Shown: positions 9,761 through 17,893 of the stretch, in pieces
How the letters are laid out: every line of letters starts with the position of its first letter
How positions within the stretch are numbered: the stretch's first letter is position 1
Assembly (NCBI RefSeq): GCF_003390935.1
Contig: NZ_QNQZ01000010.1
Span: forward strand, 186,001-250,000
Direction: 5' to 3'
Length of the DNA stretch: 64,000 nucleotides
Source: Lewinella sp. IMCC34191
GTDB taxonomy: Bacteria > Bacteroidota > Bacteroidia > Chitinophagales > Saprospiraceae
Position numbers and translations under genes: made by a program
The notes under the pieces: generated by a model
Told to the model about the DNA's origin: nothing
The model's input: only the letters and a program-made list of their open reading frames with translations
Database searches by the model: none

Positions 9761-11465
9761 ACTGCTAAACTACCTGCCGCGTCCGGCCGACTACGGCAGG
9801 AAAGATATTCGCCAAGACCTGTTGTCGGGCCTCACGGTGACGGTCGTTCTTGTCCCCCAGGCCATGGCTTACGGCCTACTGGCGGGCGTTCCGCCAGTGT
9901 ATGGATTATACGCCTCCCTGGTTCCCCTTATCGTCTATTCCCTACTGGCAAGTACACCCCACATTGCCGTAGGTCCCACCGCCCTGGCCAGCCTGCTGAC
10001 GCTGAACGGACTATCCGATCTGGCCGCCGTGGGGACCGAGGAGTTCATACGCCTTGCCCTGCAGCTGGCGGCACTCACGGGCTTTATTCAACTGCTCTTT
10101 GGAATGCTGCGCCTGGGTGGGCTGGTGAGTCTGCTTAGCCGGCCGGTCCTGTCCGGCTTCGTATCGGCCGCCGCGGTGCTCATCGTGGCTTCTCAGCTTA
10201 AGTCGCTCTTCGGCTTGGACATGCCGCGGACGGCCTATCTCCACGAAACCATCTATGCCTTTGCCGCTCATCTGAACAGCTTCCACTGGCCTACGGCGCT
10301 GATGGGACTAGGTAGCCTCGGTATACTCATTGTCGGCAAACGCTTTTTTCCGCGCCTTCCTTACCTCATTATCTGGATAGTCGGCGCTACCCTGCTCACG
10401 TGGCTGCTGCGCCTGGATCGATCGGGCATCGATGTGGTCGGCGAGGTACCGGCGGGCCTTCCCGCTTTCTCCTTTCCGGGCATCAGCCTGGACGATACCT
10501 TAACCTTGTTGCCCGTAGCGGCGGTACTCGCCTTGATCAGCTTTGTCGAAACCCTGTCGATCGGCAACACCTTCGCCACCCGCCACGGCTACTACCGGGT
10601 ACGTCCCAACCGGGAGCTGCTGGCGCTGGGGCTGTCCAAGATCGCCGGCAGCCTCTTTGCCGCCGTACCGACTTCGGCCAGCTTCGGCCGCTCGGCGGTC
10701 CTGGAAGAAAGCGGCGGGCGAAGCGCCCTGGCGAACCTGGCCACCTTCGTGCTGCTCGTATTCGTGTTGCTATTCCTGACTCCGCTCTTCTATTACCTGC
10801 CTATTGCCATGCTGGCGGCGGTGATCGCCTTTTCGGTGGGTAAGCTCTTCGACCTGGAGGAAATGCGTCGGTTGTACCGGCTGGCACCGCGGGAACTGGC
10901 CGTGTTGCTGGTCACCTTCCTGTTTACCCTATTTGCCGGTTTGCAGTATGGCATTGCCGGCGGAGTCGTGCTTTCACTGACCTTCGTTTTTCTGCGCGCC
11001 GCGAGACCCCACCTGGCGGAGCTGGGCCGTATTCCCGGCACGAATGCCTTCCGTAACATCAGCCGGTTCACCGGCGCGGAGGTGGATCCGGCCTTATTGG
11101 TCGTGCGCTTCGATGCGGAACTGTACTTCGGTAACGCCGAGTACTTTTCGGACCGGATCCAAGAGATGGTCGAAGAGCGTGACGACCGGCTCGAAGCGGT
11201 CATTCTCGATGGGCACACGGTCAACGACCTCGATACGACGGGGCTGTACGCGCTGGAAAAACTGTACGAAGGGCTGCACCAACGGCAGCTGCATTTCTAC
11301 CTGACGGGTATGATCGGCCCCGTGCGCGATACCCTGTACCGATCGGGGCTGATGGAGCGAATGGGCGTGGAAAGCCATTTCCTGTCTATTCAGGATGCTA
11401 TCCGCTACCATTATGACCGGGGGGAAAGTCGGGATTGGAACTTTCCGGCTGTCCAACACGATTAG
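9753..11465 (+). CDS. SulP family inorganic anion transporter with STAS domain
   Basis: This 570-residue protein is a SulP/SLC26 permease. The N-terminal signature DLLSGLTVTVVLVPQAMAYGLLAGVPPVYGLYAS lies at about 20-55. A dozen or so membrane helices run to about 400, and a cytoplasmic STAS domain occupies about 440-555 (VVRFDAELYFGNAEYF, then VILDGHTVNDLDTTGLYALE). Known SulP members carry sulfate, bicarbonate or other anions. Coupling to a sulfur-handling enzyme upstream suggests sulfate or a related sulfur oxyanion here, but that is inference. The ATG overlaps the end of the previous gene. Confidence 0.93.
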   Translation: MPKLLNYLPRPADYGRKDIRQDLLSGLTVTVVLVPQAMAYGLLAGVPPVYGLYASLVPLIVYSLLASTPHIAVGPTALASLLTLNGLSDLAAVGTEEFIRLALQLAALTGFIQLLFGMLRLGGLVSLLSRPVLSGFVSAAAVLIVASQLKSLFGLDMPRTAYLHETIYAFAAHLNSFHWPTALMGLGSLGILIVGKRFFPRLPYLIIWIVGATLLTWLLRLDRSGIDVVGEVPAGLPAFSFPGISLDDTLTLLPVAAVLALISFVETLSIGNTFATRHGYYRVRPNRELLALGLSKIAGSLFAAVPTSASFGRSAVLEESGGRSALANLATFVLLVFVLLFLTPLFYYLPIAMLAAVIAFSVGKLFDLEEMRRLYRLAPRELAVLLVTFLFTLFAGLQYGIAGGVVLSLTFVFLRAARPHLAELGRIPGTNAFRNISRFTGAEVDPALLVVRFDAELYFGNAEYFSDRIQEMVEERDDRLEAVILDGHTVNDLDTTGLYALEKLYEGLHQRQLHFYLTGMIGPVRDTLYRSGLMERMGVESHFLSIQDAIRYHYDRGESRDWNFPAVQHD

Positions 11466-11651
11466 ATTGTGTAATTTTCCGTGTTTAAAGCAGCGATAGG
11501 GGTAATCCCACCGTATAAAGATCGGTTAACTACCCATTCGCCCTCTAACAATCTATATCCCTTACCCAGAAGCACCTGCTCAATCATGCACCAATTTTCT
11601 ATCAATTCATACAATGCCGGTAAAAAGTTTACCGACACACAAACACCTCCT

Positions 11652-13007
11652 ATGTTGCGCTCATACCGCTTATTCACCTTCCTTCTCTTCGCCCTAGTGC
11701 TCGGATTTTCGAGCTGCGGCGAAGACGATGAATTCCCCACGGTCCCCGTTATCGGGACCATTGCCGATAATCTCCAGGACGATCCCGAGTTCTCCTCCTT
11801 CGTAGCCGCCCTCGAACGGACCGGTCAGATCAACTTCCTGGACGGACCTACCGCCCGCCTGACCGTATTCGCTCCCAATAACGCCGCTTTTGCCGCCGCC
11901 GGAATCGATCTCGGAAGCATCAGCGACGAGGAGCTCGGTAATATCATCTCTTACCACTACCTGAACGGCGAGATTCTTCGCGACGGCGACATCGCCGACG
12001 GTCGGTCGCTCTACGACGCGCGCAACAGTCAGGGTCCCGGTGGTGCCAATGTGCCCATCACCTTCGACAATAGCGGAGGAAGCATCATGCTGCAGGGTAT
12101 GGCCAACATCACCGCCGGCCCCGTGGAAGCGGTCAACGGTGTTTATTACACCATCGACAACGTGCTCATGCCCCCGACCCTGGTCGACCGGGCCACGCTG
12201 GACGGTAACTTCACCATTCTTCTCGAAGCTCTCGCCCGCGTAGGCCTCGACGACGTGCTTTCCGAAGACGGCGACTACACCGTTTTTGCCCCGACCGACG
12301 ATGCTTTCAATGCTTCGGGCATCAACCTGAGCACGGTAAGTGACGAAAACCTCACCGACCTGCTGCTATACCACGTTCTGGGTACCGGTATTCCGGCCGC
12401 CGACATCCCCGCCGGCCAGTCGTTCCAGACCACCCTCAGCACCGACGGCCCGGACGATTCCATGCTCTCCCTGATGATCACCAACGACGATAGCGTGACG
12501 GTCAACGGTCAGGCGATGGTTGTCGCTCCCGACTTTTACGGCACCAACGGTGTCATCCACGGCATCGACGACGTTCTGGAGATGCAATCGATTTCCGACT
12601 TCCTGATGAAGGCCAATCAACTGGATTCCCTGGAAGCTGCCCTCATGGCCGCCGGTCTGGATGACGACCTGATGATGGACGGACCATTTACCGTATTCGC
12701 TCCCGTCAACGCCGCCTTCACCGCCGCCGCCGACACCCTCGCTACCCTCGACATGAGCGGTATCCAGGAAGTACTGCTCTATCACGTGCTTTCCGGTAAC
12801 ATCCAGTCCGATAGTCTATCCGACAATCAGGTGATCACCACCCTGAGCAGCGGTCAGACTTTCAGCATCAATATGGAAGAGGACATGGCGCCGACCATCG
12901 TTACCTACGACAGCACCATGGTCAACTTCATCACGACTGACGTGCAGGGCACCAACGGTGTCGTTCACCTGATCGACGGTATTCTACTCCCTAACCTGGA
13001 GGACTAA
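11652..13007 (+). CDS. Lipoprotein with three fasciclin (FAS1) domains
   Basis: From the ATG at 11652 the protein has 451 residues. It opens with a lipoprotein signal MLRSYRLFTFLLFALVLGFSSC, placing Cys22 as the lipidated residue, followed by an acidic linker. Three FAS1 domains follow at about 35-175, 178-315 and 315-451. Each has the paired motifs TVFAPnnaAF and YH-L/V-L, with a closing NGVxxxIDxVL. FAS1 domains mediate adhesion and matrix contact. The frame is open to 11481 upstream, but those residues lack any signal. The 186-base gap before it shows no gene. It ends near a perfect hairpin at 13014-13041. Confidence 0.92.
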   Translation: MLRSYRLFTFLLFALVLGFSSCGEDDEFPTVPVIGTIADNLQDDPEFSSFVAALERTGQINFLDGPTARLTVFAPNNAAFAAAGIDLGSISDEELGNIISYHYLNGEILRDGDIADGRSLYDARNSQGPGGANVPITFDNSGGSIMLQGMANITAGPVEAVNGVYYTIDNVLMPPTLVDRATLDGNFTILLEALARVGLDDVLSEDGDYTVFAPTDDAFNASGINLSTVSDENLTDLLLYHVLGTGIPAADIPAGQSFQTTLSTDGPDDSMLSLMITNDDSVTVNGQAMVVAPDFYGTNGVIHGIDDVLEMQSISDFLMKANQLDSLEAALMAAGLDDDLMMDGPFTVFAPVNAAFTAAADTLATLDMSGIQEVLLYHVLSGNIQSDSLSDNQVITTLSSGQTFSINMEEDMAPTIVTYDSTMVNFITTDVQGTNGVVHLIDGILLPNLED

Positions 13008-13013
13008 TCCGTC

Positions 13014-13041
13014 GTCTGGTGGGGACCATTCCCCACCAGAC
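13014..13041 (+). terminator. Hairpin downstream of the fasciclin gene
   Basis: GTCTGGTGGGG (13014-13024) and CCCCACCAGAC (13031-13041) form an 11-bp perfect stem with a 6-base loop, 6 bases after the fasciclin stop. There is no T-run. Probable transcript end or 3' stabilising structure. Confidence 0.6.
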
Positions 13042-13064
13042 AACCATATATCGCGGCAAAGCGT

Positions 13065-13072
13065 TATCTTTG
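13065..13072 (+). promoter_or_regulatory. Candidate -7 promoter box for rimP-nusA
   Basis: TATCTTTG matches TAnnTTTG exactly. It lies after the fasciclin hairpin and 106 bases before the rimP ATG. Transcription would begin near 13080, before the terminator-like hairpin at 13097. A -33 TTTG is not evident. Confidence 0.45.
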
Positions 13073-13096
13073 TTAAACAAGGCCGTAAAAAGCAGG

Positions 13097-13125
13097 AGAG
13101 GGAATCGCGAGATTCCCTCTTTTTT
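13097..13125 (+). terminator. Intrinsic terminator in the rimP-nusA leader (possible attenuator)
   Basis: AGAGGGAATC (13097-13106), loop GCGA (a GNRA tetraloop), GATTCCCTCT (13111-13120) and six T residues (13120-13125) form a textbook rho-independent terminator. It lies between a consensus-type -7 box and the rimP start codon. It could control read-through into nusA, whose product acts on termination. It could also simply end a fasciclin read-through transcript. Confidence 0.8.
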
Positions 13126-13141
13126 GTGTACCTGCTACCTC

Positions 13142-13169
13142 TTTTTTGCGACGGAGCGCAGGTGTAGTG
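13142..13169 (+). repeat. Dispersed repeat, copy 3
   Basis: Six T, then GCGACGGAGCGCAGGT, then GTAGTG, ending 8 bases before the rimP ATG. GCAGGT inside it (13158-13163) is complementary to ACCTGC at 13130-13135, so it could form a local hairpin in the leader just before the start codon. Confidence 0.85.
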
Positions 13170-13177
13170 TAACTGAC

Positions 13178-13648
13178 ATGGAAGAAAAGATCACCAACCT
13201 ACTAGAAACCTATTTCGAAACCGAGGAAGAGTTTCGCGACTGTTTCGTGGTCGATGTACACCACGCTAACAAGAAGTTGGAAGTGTTCGTCGACAGCGAC
13301 TCCGGAATGACTTTCGCTAAATGTCAGCGAATTAGTCGCTATCTTGAAAGTTACCTCGACGAGCAAAAGCCCCTCGGCGAGGAATACGTGCTGGACGTGA
13401 GCAGCCCGGGGGTCGACCGCCCCCTCAAGTTCTACCGCCAGTATCTAAAGAACGTTGGCCGTACGCTGGAAGTAACCACCACCGACGGAGACACCTTCAC
13501 CGGAGAGCTGAAGCAGGCCACTCCGACGGAAATCGTTCTCGAAGCCAAGCAACGTATCAAAGAGGGCAAACGGAAAAAGACCGTCGTGGAAGATATCAGC
13601 ATCGCCAACGACGCCATTAAAAAATCTATCGTAAAAATATCCTTCTAA
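13178..13648 (+). CDS. rimP: Ribosome maturation factor RimP
   Basis: RimP assists late 30S assembly. The 156-residue protein starts at ATG 13178 (MEEKITNLLETYF). It shows the N-terminal domain with LEVFVDSDSGMTFAKCQRISRYLE (about 30-53) and the signature YVLDVSSPGVDRPLK (about 69-83), followed by the SH3-like C-terminal domain ending KKSIVKISF. Size is normal. Upstream in-frame sequence to 13019 holds the leader hairpin and the dispersed repeat, so it is not coding. The stop is 3 bases before nusA, so the two genes form an operon. Confidence 0.95.
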   Translation: MEEKITNLLETYFETEEEFRDCFVVDVHHANKKLEVFVDSDSGMTFAKCQRISRYLESYLDEQKPLGEEYVLDVSSPGVDRPLKFYRQYLKNVGRTLEVTTTDGDTFTGELKQATPTEIVLEAKQRIKEGKRKKTVVEDISIANDAIKKSIVKISF

Positions 13649-13651
13649 GCC

Positions 13652-14905
13652 ATGATGAACCTGGTTGATACCTTCAAGGAATTCAGCTCCGGTAAGAGCA
13701 TCGACAGCCCCACCATGGTGCGGGTACTGGAAGATGTATTCCGCACGCTGATCAAAAAGAAGTTCACTACCGATGAGAACTTCGATATCATCGTCAACGC
13801 CAACAAGGGTGACCTGGAACTTTGGCGCGTCCGTGAGATCGTCCCGGACGGCGAGGTGACCGATGAGCTTTCGCAAATCTCCTTCTCCGAGGCGATGGCG
13901 ATCGACGAGGACTACGAGGTCGGCGAAGAATGCTACGAGCAATTGTTCCTGGAAGACTTCGGGCGCCGCAGCATCATGGCCGCCCGGCAGACCCTGATCA
14001 GCCGCATCATGGACCTGGAGAAAGACGAAATCTACCGCAGCTACAGCGAGCGGGTAGGCGAACTCGTCCTCTGCGAAGTCCAGCAGATCCTCAAGCGGGA
14101 AGTACTGGTCATAGATGACGCCAACGGCCGCGAACTCGTCATGCCCCGCAACGAAACTATCCGGGGAGATTACTTCCGCAAGGGCGATATGGTCCGCGGT
14201 GTCATCAAGGAGGTCGAAATGCGGAACAACAACCCCGTCGTGATCGTCAGCCGCACCGACGAGCGCTTCCTCGCCAAACTGATGGAACAGGAAGTTCCGG
14301 AAATTGAGGACGGCCTGATCACCATCAAGGGCATCGTGCGCATCCCCGGCGAGCGAGCCAAGGTCAGTGTGGAAAGCTACGACGACCGTATCGACCCGGT
14401 AGGTGCCTGCGTCGGCATGAAAGGTTCACGCATCCACGGCATCGTCCGGGAACTGAACCAGGAAAACATCGACGTCATTCCCTGGACCGGTAATACCAAC
14501 CTGTACATTCAGCGCTCGCTGACCCCGGCGCGGGTCACCAATATTGACCTCGATATGGAAAACCGGCGGGCGAAGGTCTACCTGGAACCCGACCAGGTTA
14601 GCCTGGCCATCGGTAAGGGGGGTACGAACATCAAGCTGGCCAGCCGGCTGGTTGACTTCGAGATCGACGTATACCGCAACAACGAAGTGGAAATCGACGA
14701 CGTCGATCTGGACGAGTTCAGCGACGAAATCGAAGGCTGGGTAATCGACGCTCTCAAGTCCATCGGCCTCGACACGGCACGCTCCGTGATCGAAACCAGC
14801 CCGGAGGACCTTGTCCGCCGTACGGACCTCGAGGAGGAAACCATCATGAACGTCCTCAAGGTGCTAGCCGCCGAGTTCGACGACGTTCGCTACGTGGAGG
14901 AATAA
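13652..14905 (+). CDS. nusA: Transcription termination/antitermination factor NusA
   Basis: NusA binds RNA polymerase and modulates pausing, termination and antitermination. The 417-residue protein has the N-terminal polymerase-binding domain (1 to about 125) and the S1 domain (about 130-200, GELVLCEVQQILKREVLV). Two KH domains follow (GACVGMKGSRIHGIVRELNQE and SLAIGKGGTNIKLASRLV). A short acidic C-terminal extension with a helix-hairpin-like segment ends the protein. This is the usual Bacteroidota length. infB does not follow; transcription is probably ended by a terminator just after the stop. The first two codons are both Met. Confidence 0.97.
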   Translation: MMNLVDTFKEFSSGKSIDSPTMVRVLEDVFRTLIKKKFTTDENFDIIVNANKGDLELWRVREIVPDGEVTDELSQISFSEAMAIDEDYEVGEECYEQLFLEDFGRRSIMAARQTLISRIMDLEKDEIYRSYSERVGELVLCEVQQILKREVLVIDDANGRELVMPRNETIRGDYFRKGDMVRGVIKEVEMRNNNPVVIVSRTDERFLAKLMEQEVPEIEDGLITIKGIVRIPGERAKVSVESYDDRIDPVGACVGMKGSRIHGIVRELNQENIDVIPWTGNTNLYIQRSLTPARVTNIDLDMENRRAKVYLEPDQVSLAIGKGGTNIKLASRLVDFEIDVYRNNEVEIDDVDLDEFSDEIEGWVIDALKSIGLDTARSVIETSPEDLVRRTDLEEETIMNVLKVLAAEFDDVRYVEE

Positions 14906-14924
14906 CCCTCGGGCCTTATTCGCC

Positions 14925-15848
14925 CTAAAGAACAGGCTCGCTTTCCTTCGGGGAGGCGAGCCTTTTTCGTTGCTGCTCCTCCCGCAATTGCCGGCTGGTT
15001 TTACGGCTTCCGTCGTGGCTCCAGCCCGGTGGCCCGAACAGGTAATTCAACCGGGCCCTCCAGTCAGGCGCCTTGCGCAGGTCCTGAAACAATGCGCCCC
15101 ATTCATGCGTGGCGATACGAAGGGGATTGAACGTGTCGATGTCGGTCACCAGGCCGTAGGTAGGACGTTTCCGTTCTTCCTGGAAGGTACCGAAAAGACG
15201 GTCCCAGATAATGAGCACGCCACCGTGGTTACGGTCGAGGTAATTTACATCGCGGGCGTGGTGTACGCGGTGGTGACTGGGCGTATTAAAAACGAACTCG
15301 ATCGGCCGGGGTAATCGCTGAATATATTCCGTATGGATCCAGAACTGATAGATCAGGCTGCAAGTCTCGAAGATCGCTACCATGATCGGATGAAAGCCGA
15401 TCAGCGGTAACCAAGCGTGGAAGAGAAAGGCGCCGGAGAGGTTACCGGTCCAGGTCTGCCGCAGCGCGGTGGACAGATTATACTTCTTGCTGCTGTGGTG
15501 GATGACGTGGCTGGCCCAAAAGTACCGGATCCCGTGGCTGGAACGGTGAAAGATGTAGTACGTCAGGTCCTCTGCGAAAAAACAGAGCACCCATACCCAC
15601 CAGGCATCTCCCAGGTCGAAAAGCCGGTACGCATAGATAAGGTAGAAGACACCGAGACTCAGCCCCTTGGTAAGCAGACGGATCAAAGCGTTGCCAACAC
15701 CCATGCTCAGGCTGCTAATGGTATCCCGGCGCTCGTAGCGCTCGCTACCCTCGTAGATCGCGACTCCTAGCTCGATGATCACCAGCAGGACAAAGCCGGG
15801 AATAGCATATTCCAGGGGTAATTCTTCCGTAGAAAACTCGGGCATCAA
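14925..15848 (-). CDS. Sterol desaturase / fatty acid hydroxylase superfamily membrane protein
   Basis: This 307-residue integral membrane di-iron protein has the histidine clusters of the superfamily: HRSSH (HxxxH), HVIHHSS (HxxHH), and HRVHHARD with a preceding SHH. Four or so membrane segments lie at about 10-35, 45-70, 75-95 and 140-165. Such enzymes hydroxylate or desaturate lipids, sterols or carotenoids; the substrate cannot be fixed here. The C-terminus is basic (about residues 270-300). The ATG has a second Met right after it. It converges on nusA, with 19 bases between stops. Confidence 0.88.
   Translation of the reverse strand: MMPEFSTEELPLEYAIPGFVLLVIIELGVAIYEGSERYERRDTISSLSMGVGNALIRLLTKGLSLGVFYLIYAYRLFDLGDAWWVWVLCFFAEDLTYYIFHRSSHGIRYFWASHVIHHSSKKYNLSTALRQTWTGNLSGAFLFHAWLPLIGFHPIMVAIFETCSLIYQFWIHTEYIQRLPRPIEFVFNTPSHHRVHHARDVNYLDRNHGGVLIIWDRLFGTFQEERKRPTYGLVTDIDTFNPLRIATHEWGALFQDLRKAPDWRARLNYLFGPPGWSHDGSRKTSRQLREEQQRKRLASPKESEPVL
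14934..14967 (+). terminator. Intrinsic terminator of rimP-nusA
   Basis: AGGCTCGC (14934-14941) pairs with GCGAGCCT (14956-14963), followed by five T (14963-14967). It starts 28 bases after the nusA stop. It overlaps the 3' coding end of the convergent desaturase-like gene, so one sequence serves as terminator on one strand and codes for protein on the other. Confidence 0.8.
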
Positions 15849-16065
15849 CTAAATATACGGAGTGGGGGAGGAACGGACAAGGTCGATTTCTGCTTCCCGG
15901 GCCGTTGCCAAAACGGGTCGAAAAACAATTTTCATTTTTTTCAGAAACTTCTTTCGAACAAGACAGCTTGATTTAGGCTTTTCCAGGGGTGAATGTCATA
16001 CGGAAAGCAAAATGTCGATAATTTTGCCCTTTCTGTGAAGAATATTACCGAATTTATACATTTCG

Positions 16066-16098
16066 TTGCTTCTAATATCTAAGTAATCCTTACTTTTG
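16066..16098 (+). promoter_or_regulatory. Candidate promoter of the sigma factor gene
   Basis: TTG at 16066-16068 and TACTTTTG at 16091-16098 resemble the Bacteroidota -33/-7 pair, with a 22-base spacer that is slightly longer than usual. The predicted start is near 16105, giving a leader of about 25 bases. The 280-base gap upstream (15849-16128) is AT-rich and holds no gene that I can see. Confidence 0.5.
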
Positions 16099-16128
16099 GT
16101 TAAACAAGGACCCACACCCATACACGTT

Positions 16129-16650
16129 ATGACTCAAATTGACTTCTTCGCCCAGTTCAATCAGCAATCGACGCTTCTGCATTCGTTTGCGTATAATCTT
16201 ACCAAGAACTCGGAAGATGCCAAGGACCTGTATCAGGAAACGGCATTTCGGGCGATTACCAACCGCGATAAATTTCGGCAGGGTACCAACCTCAAGGCCT
16301 GGCTTTTTACCATCATGAAGAACATCTTCATCAATAATTACCGGAAGAAGGTGAAGGCCAATACCATCATGGATAATACGGACAACCTGTATTACCTGAA
16401 CTCCGGATCCCATTCGATCGAAAACGATGCCGACAGCAATATCCTGATCAAGGAACTGACGGAAATTATCGATGACCTTGACGATTCCACCCGTATCCCC
16501 TTCCTTATGCACTATCAGGGCTTCAAATACCAGGAGATAGCGGACCACCTTACCCTTCCACTTGGTACGGTAAAGAGCCGGATCTTTTTCGCTCGCAAGG
16601 ACCTAAAGGCGCAGATCGCCCGCCAGTACGGAAAGCTCCGTGAAAAATAA
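16129..16650 (+). CDS. ECF-type RNA polymerase sigma factor
   Basis: From the ATG at 16129 the protein has 173 residues. Region 2 is at about 10-75 (LLHSFAYNLTKNSEDAKDLYQETAFRA, then FRQGTNLKAWLFTIMKNIFINNYRK). Region 4 is at about 115-165 (IPFLMHYQGFKYQEIADHLTLPLGTVKSRIFFARKDL). This is a group 4 (ECF) sigma. No anti-sigma gene is adjacent; the only one in the window is 9 kb away. A TTG further upstream extends the frame but lies in the -7 box, so the ATG is preferred. A strong terminator follows. Confidence 0.92.
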   Translation: MTQIDFFAQFNQQSTLLHSFAYNLTKNSEDAKDLYQETAFRAITNRDKFRQGTNLKAWLFTIMKNIFINNYRKKVKANTIMDNTDNLYYLNSGSHSIENDADSNILIKELTEIIDDLDDSTRIPFLMHYQGFKYQEIADHLTLPLGTVKSRIFFARKDLKAQIARQYGKLREK

Positions 16651-16690
16651 ACAGTGTCAGTGTAGCCTTATTTTAAACCCCAGTTTATAC

Positions 16691-16727
16691 CGGCCCGCCA
16701 AAACATATTGGCGGGCCGCCGTTTTTT
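16691..16727 (+). terminator. Intrinsic terminator after the sigma factor gene
   Basis: CGGCCCGCCAA (16691-16701) and TTGGCGGGCCG (16708-16718) form a perfect 11-bp stem with loop AACATA, followed 3 bases later by six T. It lies 40 bases after the sigma stop and just before mutY. Confidence 0.9.
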
Positions 16728-16732
16728 CCAGC

Positions 16733-17815
16733 ATGCCCGCACTCGATTGGACCTTTTTTCGATCGTCACTTCTCCATTGGTACGACCCAGCGCGACGCCC
16801 AATGCCCTGGAAGGCCGTACGGGACCCATACGCGGTATGGCTTAGCGAGATTATTCTGCAACAGACCCGGGTCGCCCAGGGTATGCCCTACTACGAGCGC
16901 TTCGTCGAAACCTACCCTACCGTCACCGATCTGGCACGAGCCGAGGATGACGCCGTCATGAAGCTTTGGGAGGGATTGGGATATTATTCCCGGGCCAGAA
17001 ATCTACTGCGGGCCGCGCGTATGGTAGCCAATGATCATGCCGGGCATTTTCCGGACACTTACGAGGAGCTGCTTTCCCTGCCTGGCGTAGGCCCCTACAC
17101 CGCGGCGGCTATTGCTTCCTTCGCTTTCGATCGCCAGGTCGCCGTTCTGGACGGCAACGTTTACCGCGTGCTTGCCCGGTACGCGGGAGACGCAACTCCC
17201 ACCGACGGTAGTCGTGGACGAAAACATTTTCAGGACCTGGTCGATGCCGCTATGGGCGATACTCCCGCCGCGGCATTCAATCAGGCCATCATGGATTTTG
17301 GTGCGCTCGTTTGTACGCCCCGGAACGCCGCCTGTGCTGCCTGCCCGCTGTCCGCTAAGTGCGTCGCATTAAATACCGACCGGGTGTACGATCTCCCCGT
17401 CAAGGCAAAAGCCGTAGCCCGGCGCACCCGTCATTTTCACTACTTGGTGGTAGAGGACCGGGGGCACGTCCTGCTACAGCAACGAACGGAGAAGGACATT
17501 TGGCAAAATCTTTATGAGTTCCCCCTCATCGAGGCGGATCGGACTGCCCTGCGGGTAGAACAACTTATCGCTTTGCCAGCATGGCCCGATTGGCTGCCGC
17601 CATCACGAATTACTCCAGAAGGTCGGAGTACGATTTATCGACAAATCCTTTCGCACCAGACCATTCTAGCCGTCTTTCACCGAATCAAATGTGAAGCCCC
17701 TATCGAGTTCCCGGAGCATTTGGTACGTGTCGACCGCCAGGCACGATCGCTATATGCCCTGCCACGCGTGATTAATCGGTACCTGGAAGAGAAGGCCCTT
17801 ACGCTCGATCTATAG
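16733..17815 (+). CDS. mutY: A/G-specific adenine DNA glycosylase
   Basis: MutY removes adenine mispaired with 8-oxoguanine. From ATG 16733 the protein has 360 residues. The catalytic Glu39 is in SEIILQQTR, the helix-hairpin-helix is LPGVGPYTA (116-124) and the catalytic Asp140 is in LDGNVYRVLARY. The iron-sulfur cluster uses Cys194, 201, 204 and 210 with the standard C-x6-C-x2-C-x5-C spacing. A NUDIX-like C-terminal domain follows (about 230-350, HFHYLVVEDRGHVLLQQR). In-frame sequence upstream crosses the terminator and is rejected. The order mutY-ssb-gldE is a conserved Bacteroidota arrangement. Confidence 0.96.
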   Translation: MPALDWTFFRSSLLHWYDPARRPMPWKAVRDPYAVWLSEIILQQTRVAQGMPYYERFVETYPTVTDLARAEDDAVMKLWEGLGYYSRARNLLRAARMVANDHAGHFPDTYEELLSLPGVGPYTAAAIASFAFDRQVAVLDGNVYRVLARYAGDATPTDGSRGRKHFQDLVDAAMGDTPAAAFNQAIMDFGALVCTPRNAACAACPLSAKCVALNTDRVYDLPVKAKAVARRTRHFHYLVVEDRGHVLLQQRTEKDIWQNLYEFPLIEADRTALRVEQLIALPAWPDWLPPSRITPEGRSTIYRQILSHQTILAVFHRIKCEAPIEFPEHLVRVDRQARSLYALPRVINRYLEEKALTLDL

Positions 17816-17869
17816 ACACAAATTGTTTTAAAACAAGCGAATTTCCGTGTGCTGCCGGTCCATCTTGCG

Positions 17870-17877
17870 TAGCTTTG
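17870..17877 (+). promoter_or_regulatory. Candidate -7 promoter box for ssb
   Basis: TAGCTTTG matches TAnnTTTG and lies 16 bases before the ssb ATG, giving a leader of only about 10 bases. No clear -33 element. Confidence 0.45.
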
Positions 17878-17893
17878 CCTCAAATCCGGAAAC

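Noticed and set aside
13019-13177. Upstream part of the rimP open frame
   Set aside because: It covers a promoter box, a terminator and a repeat. RimP sequence starts at 13178.
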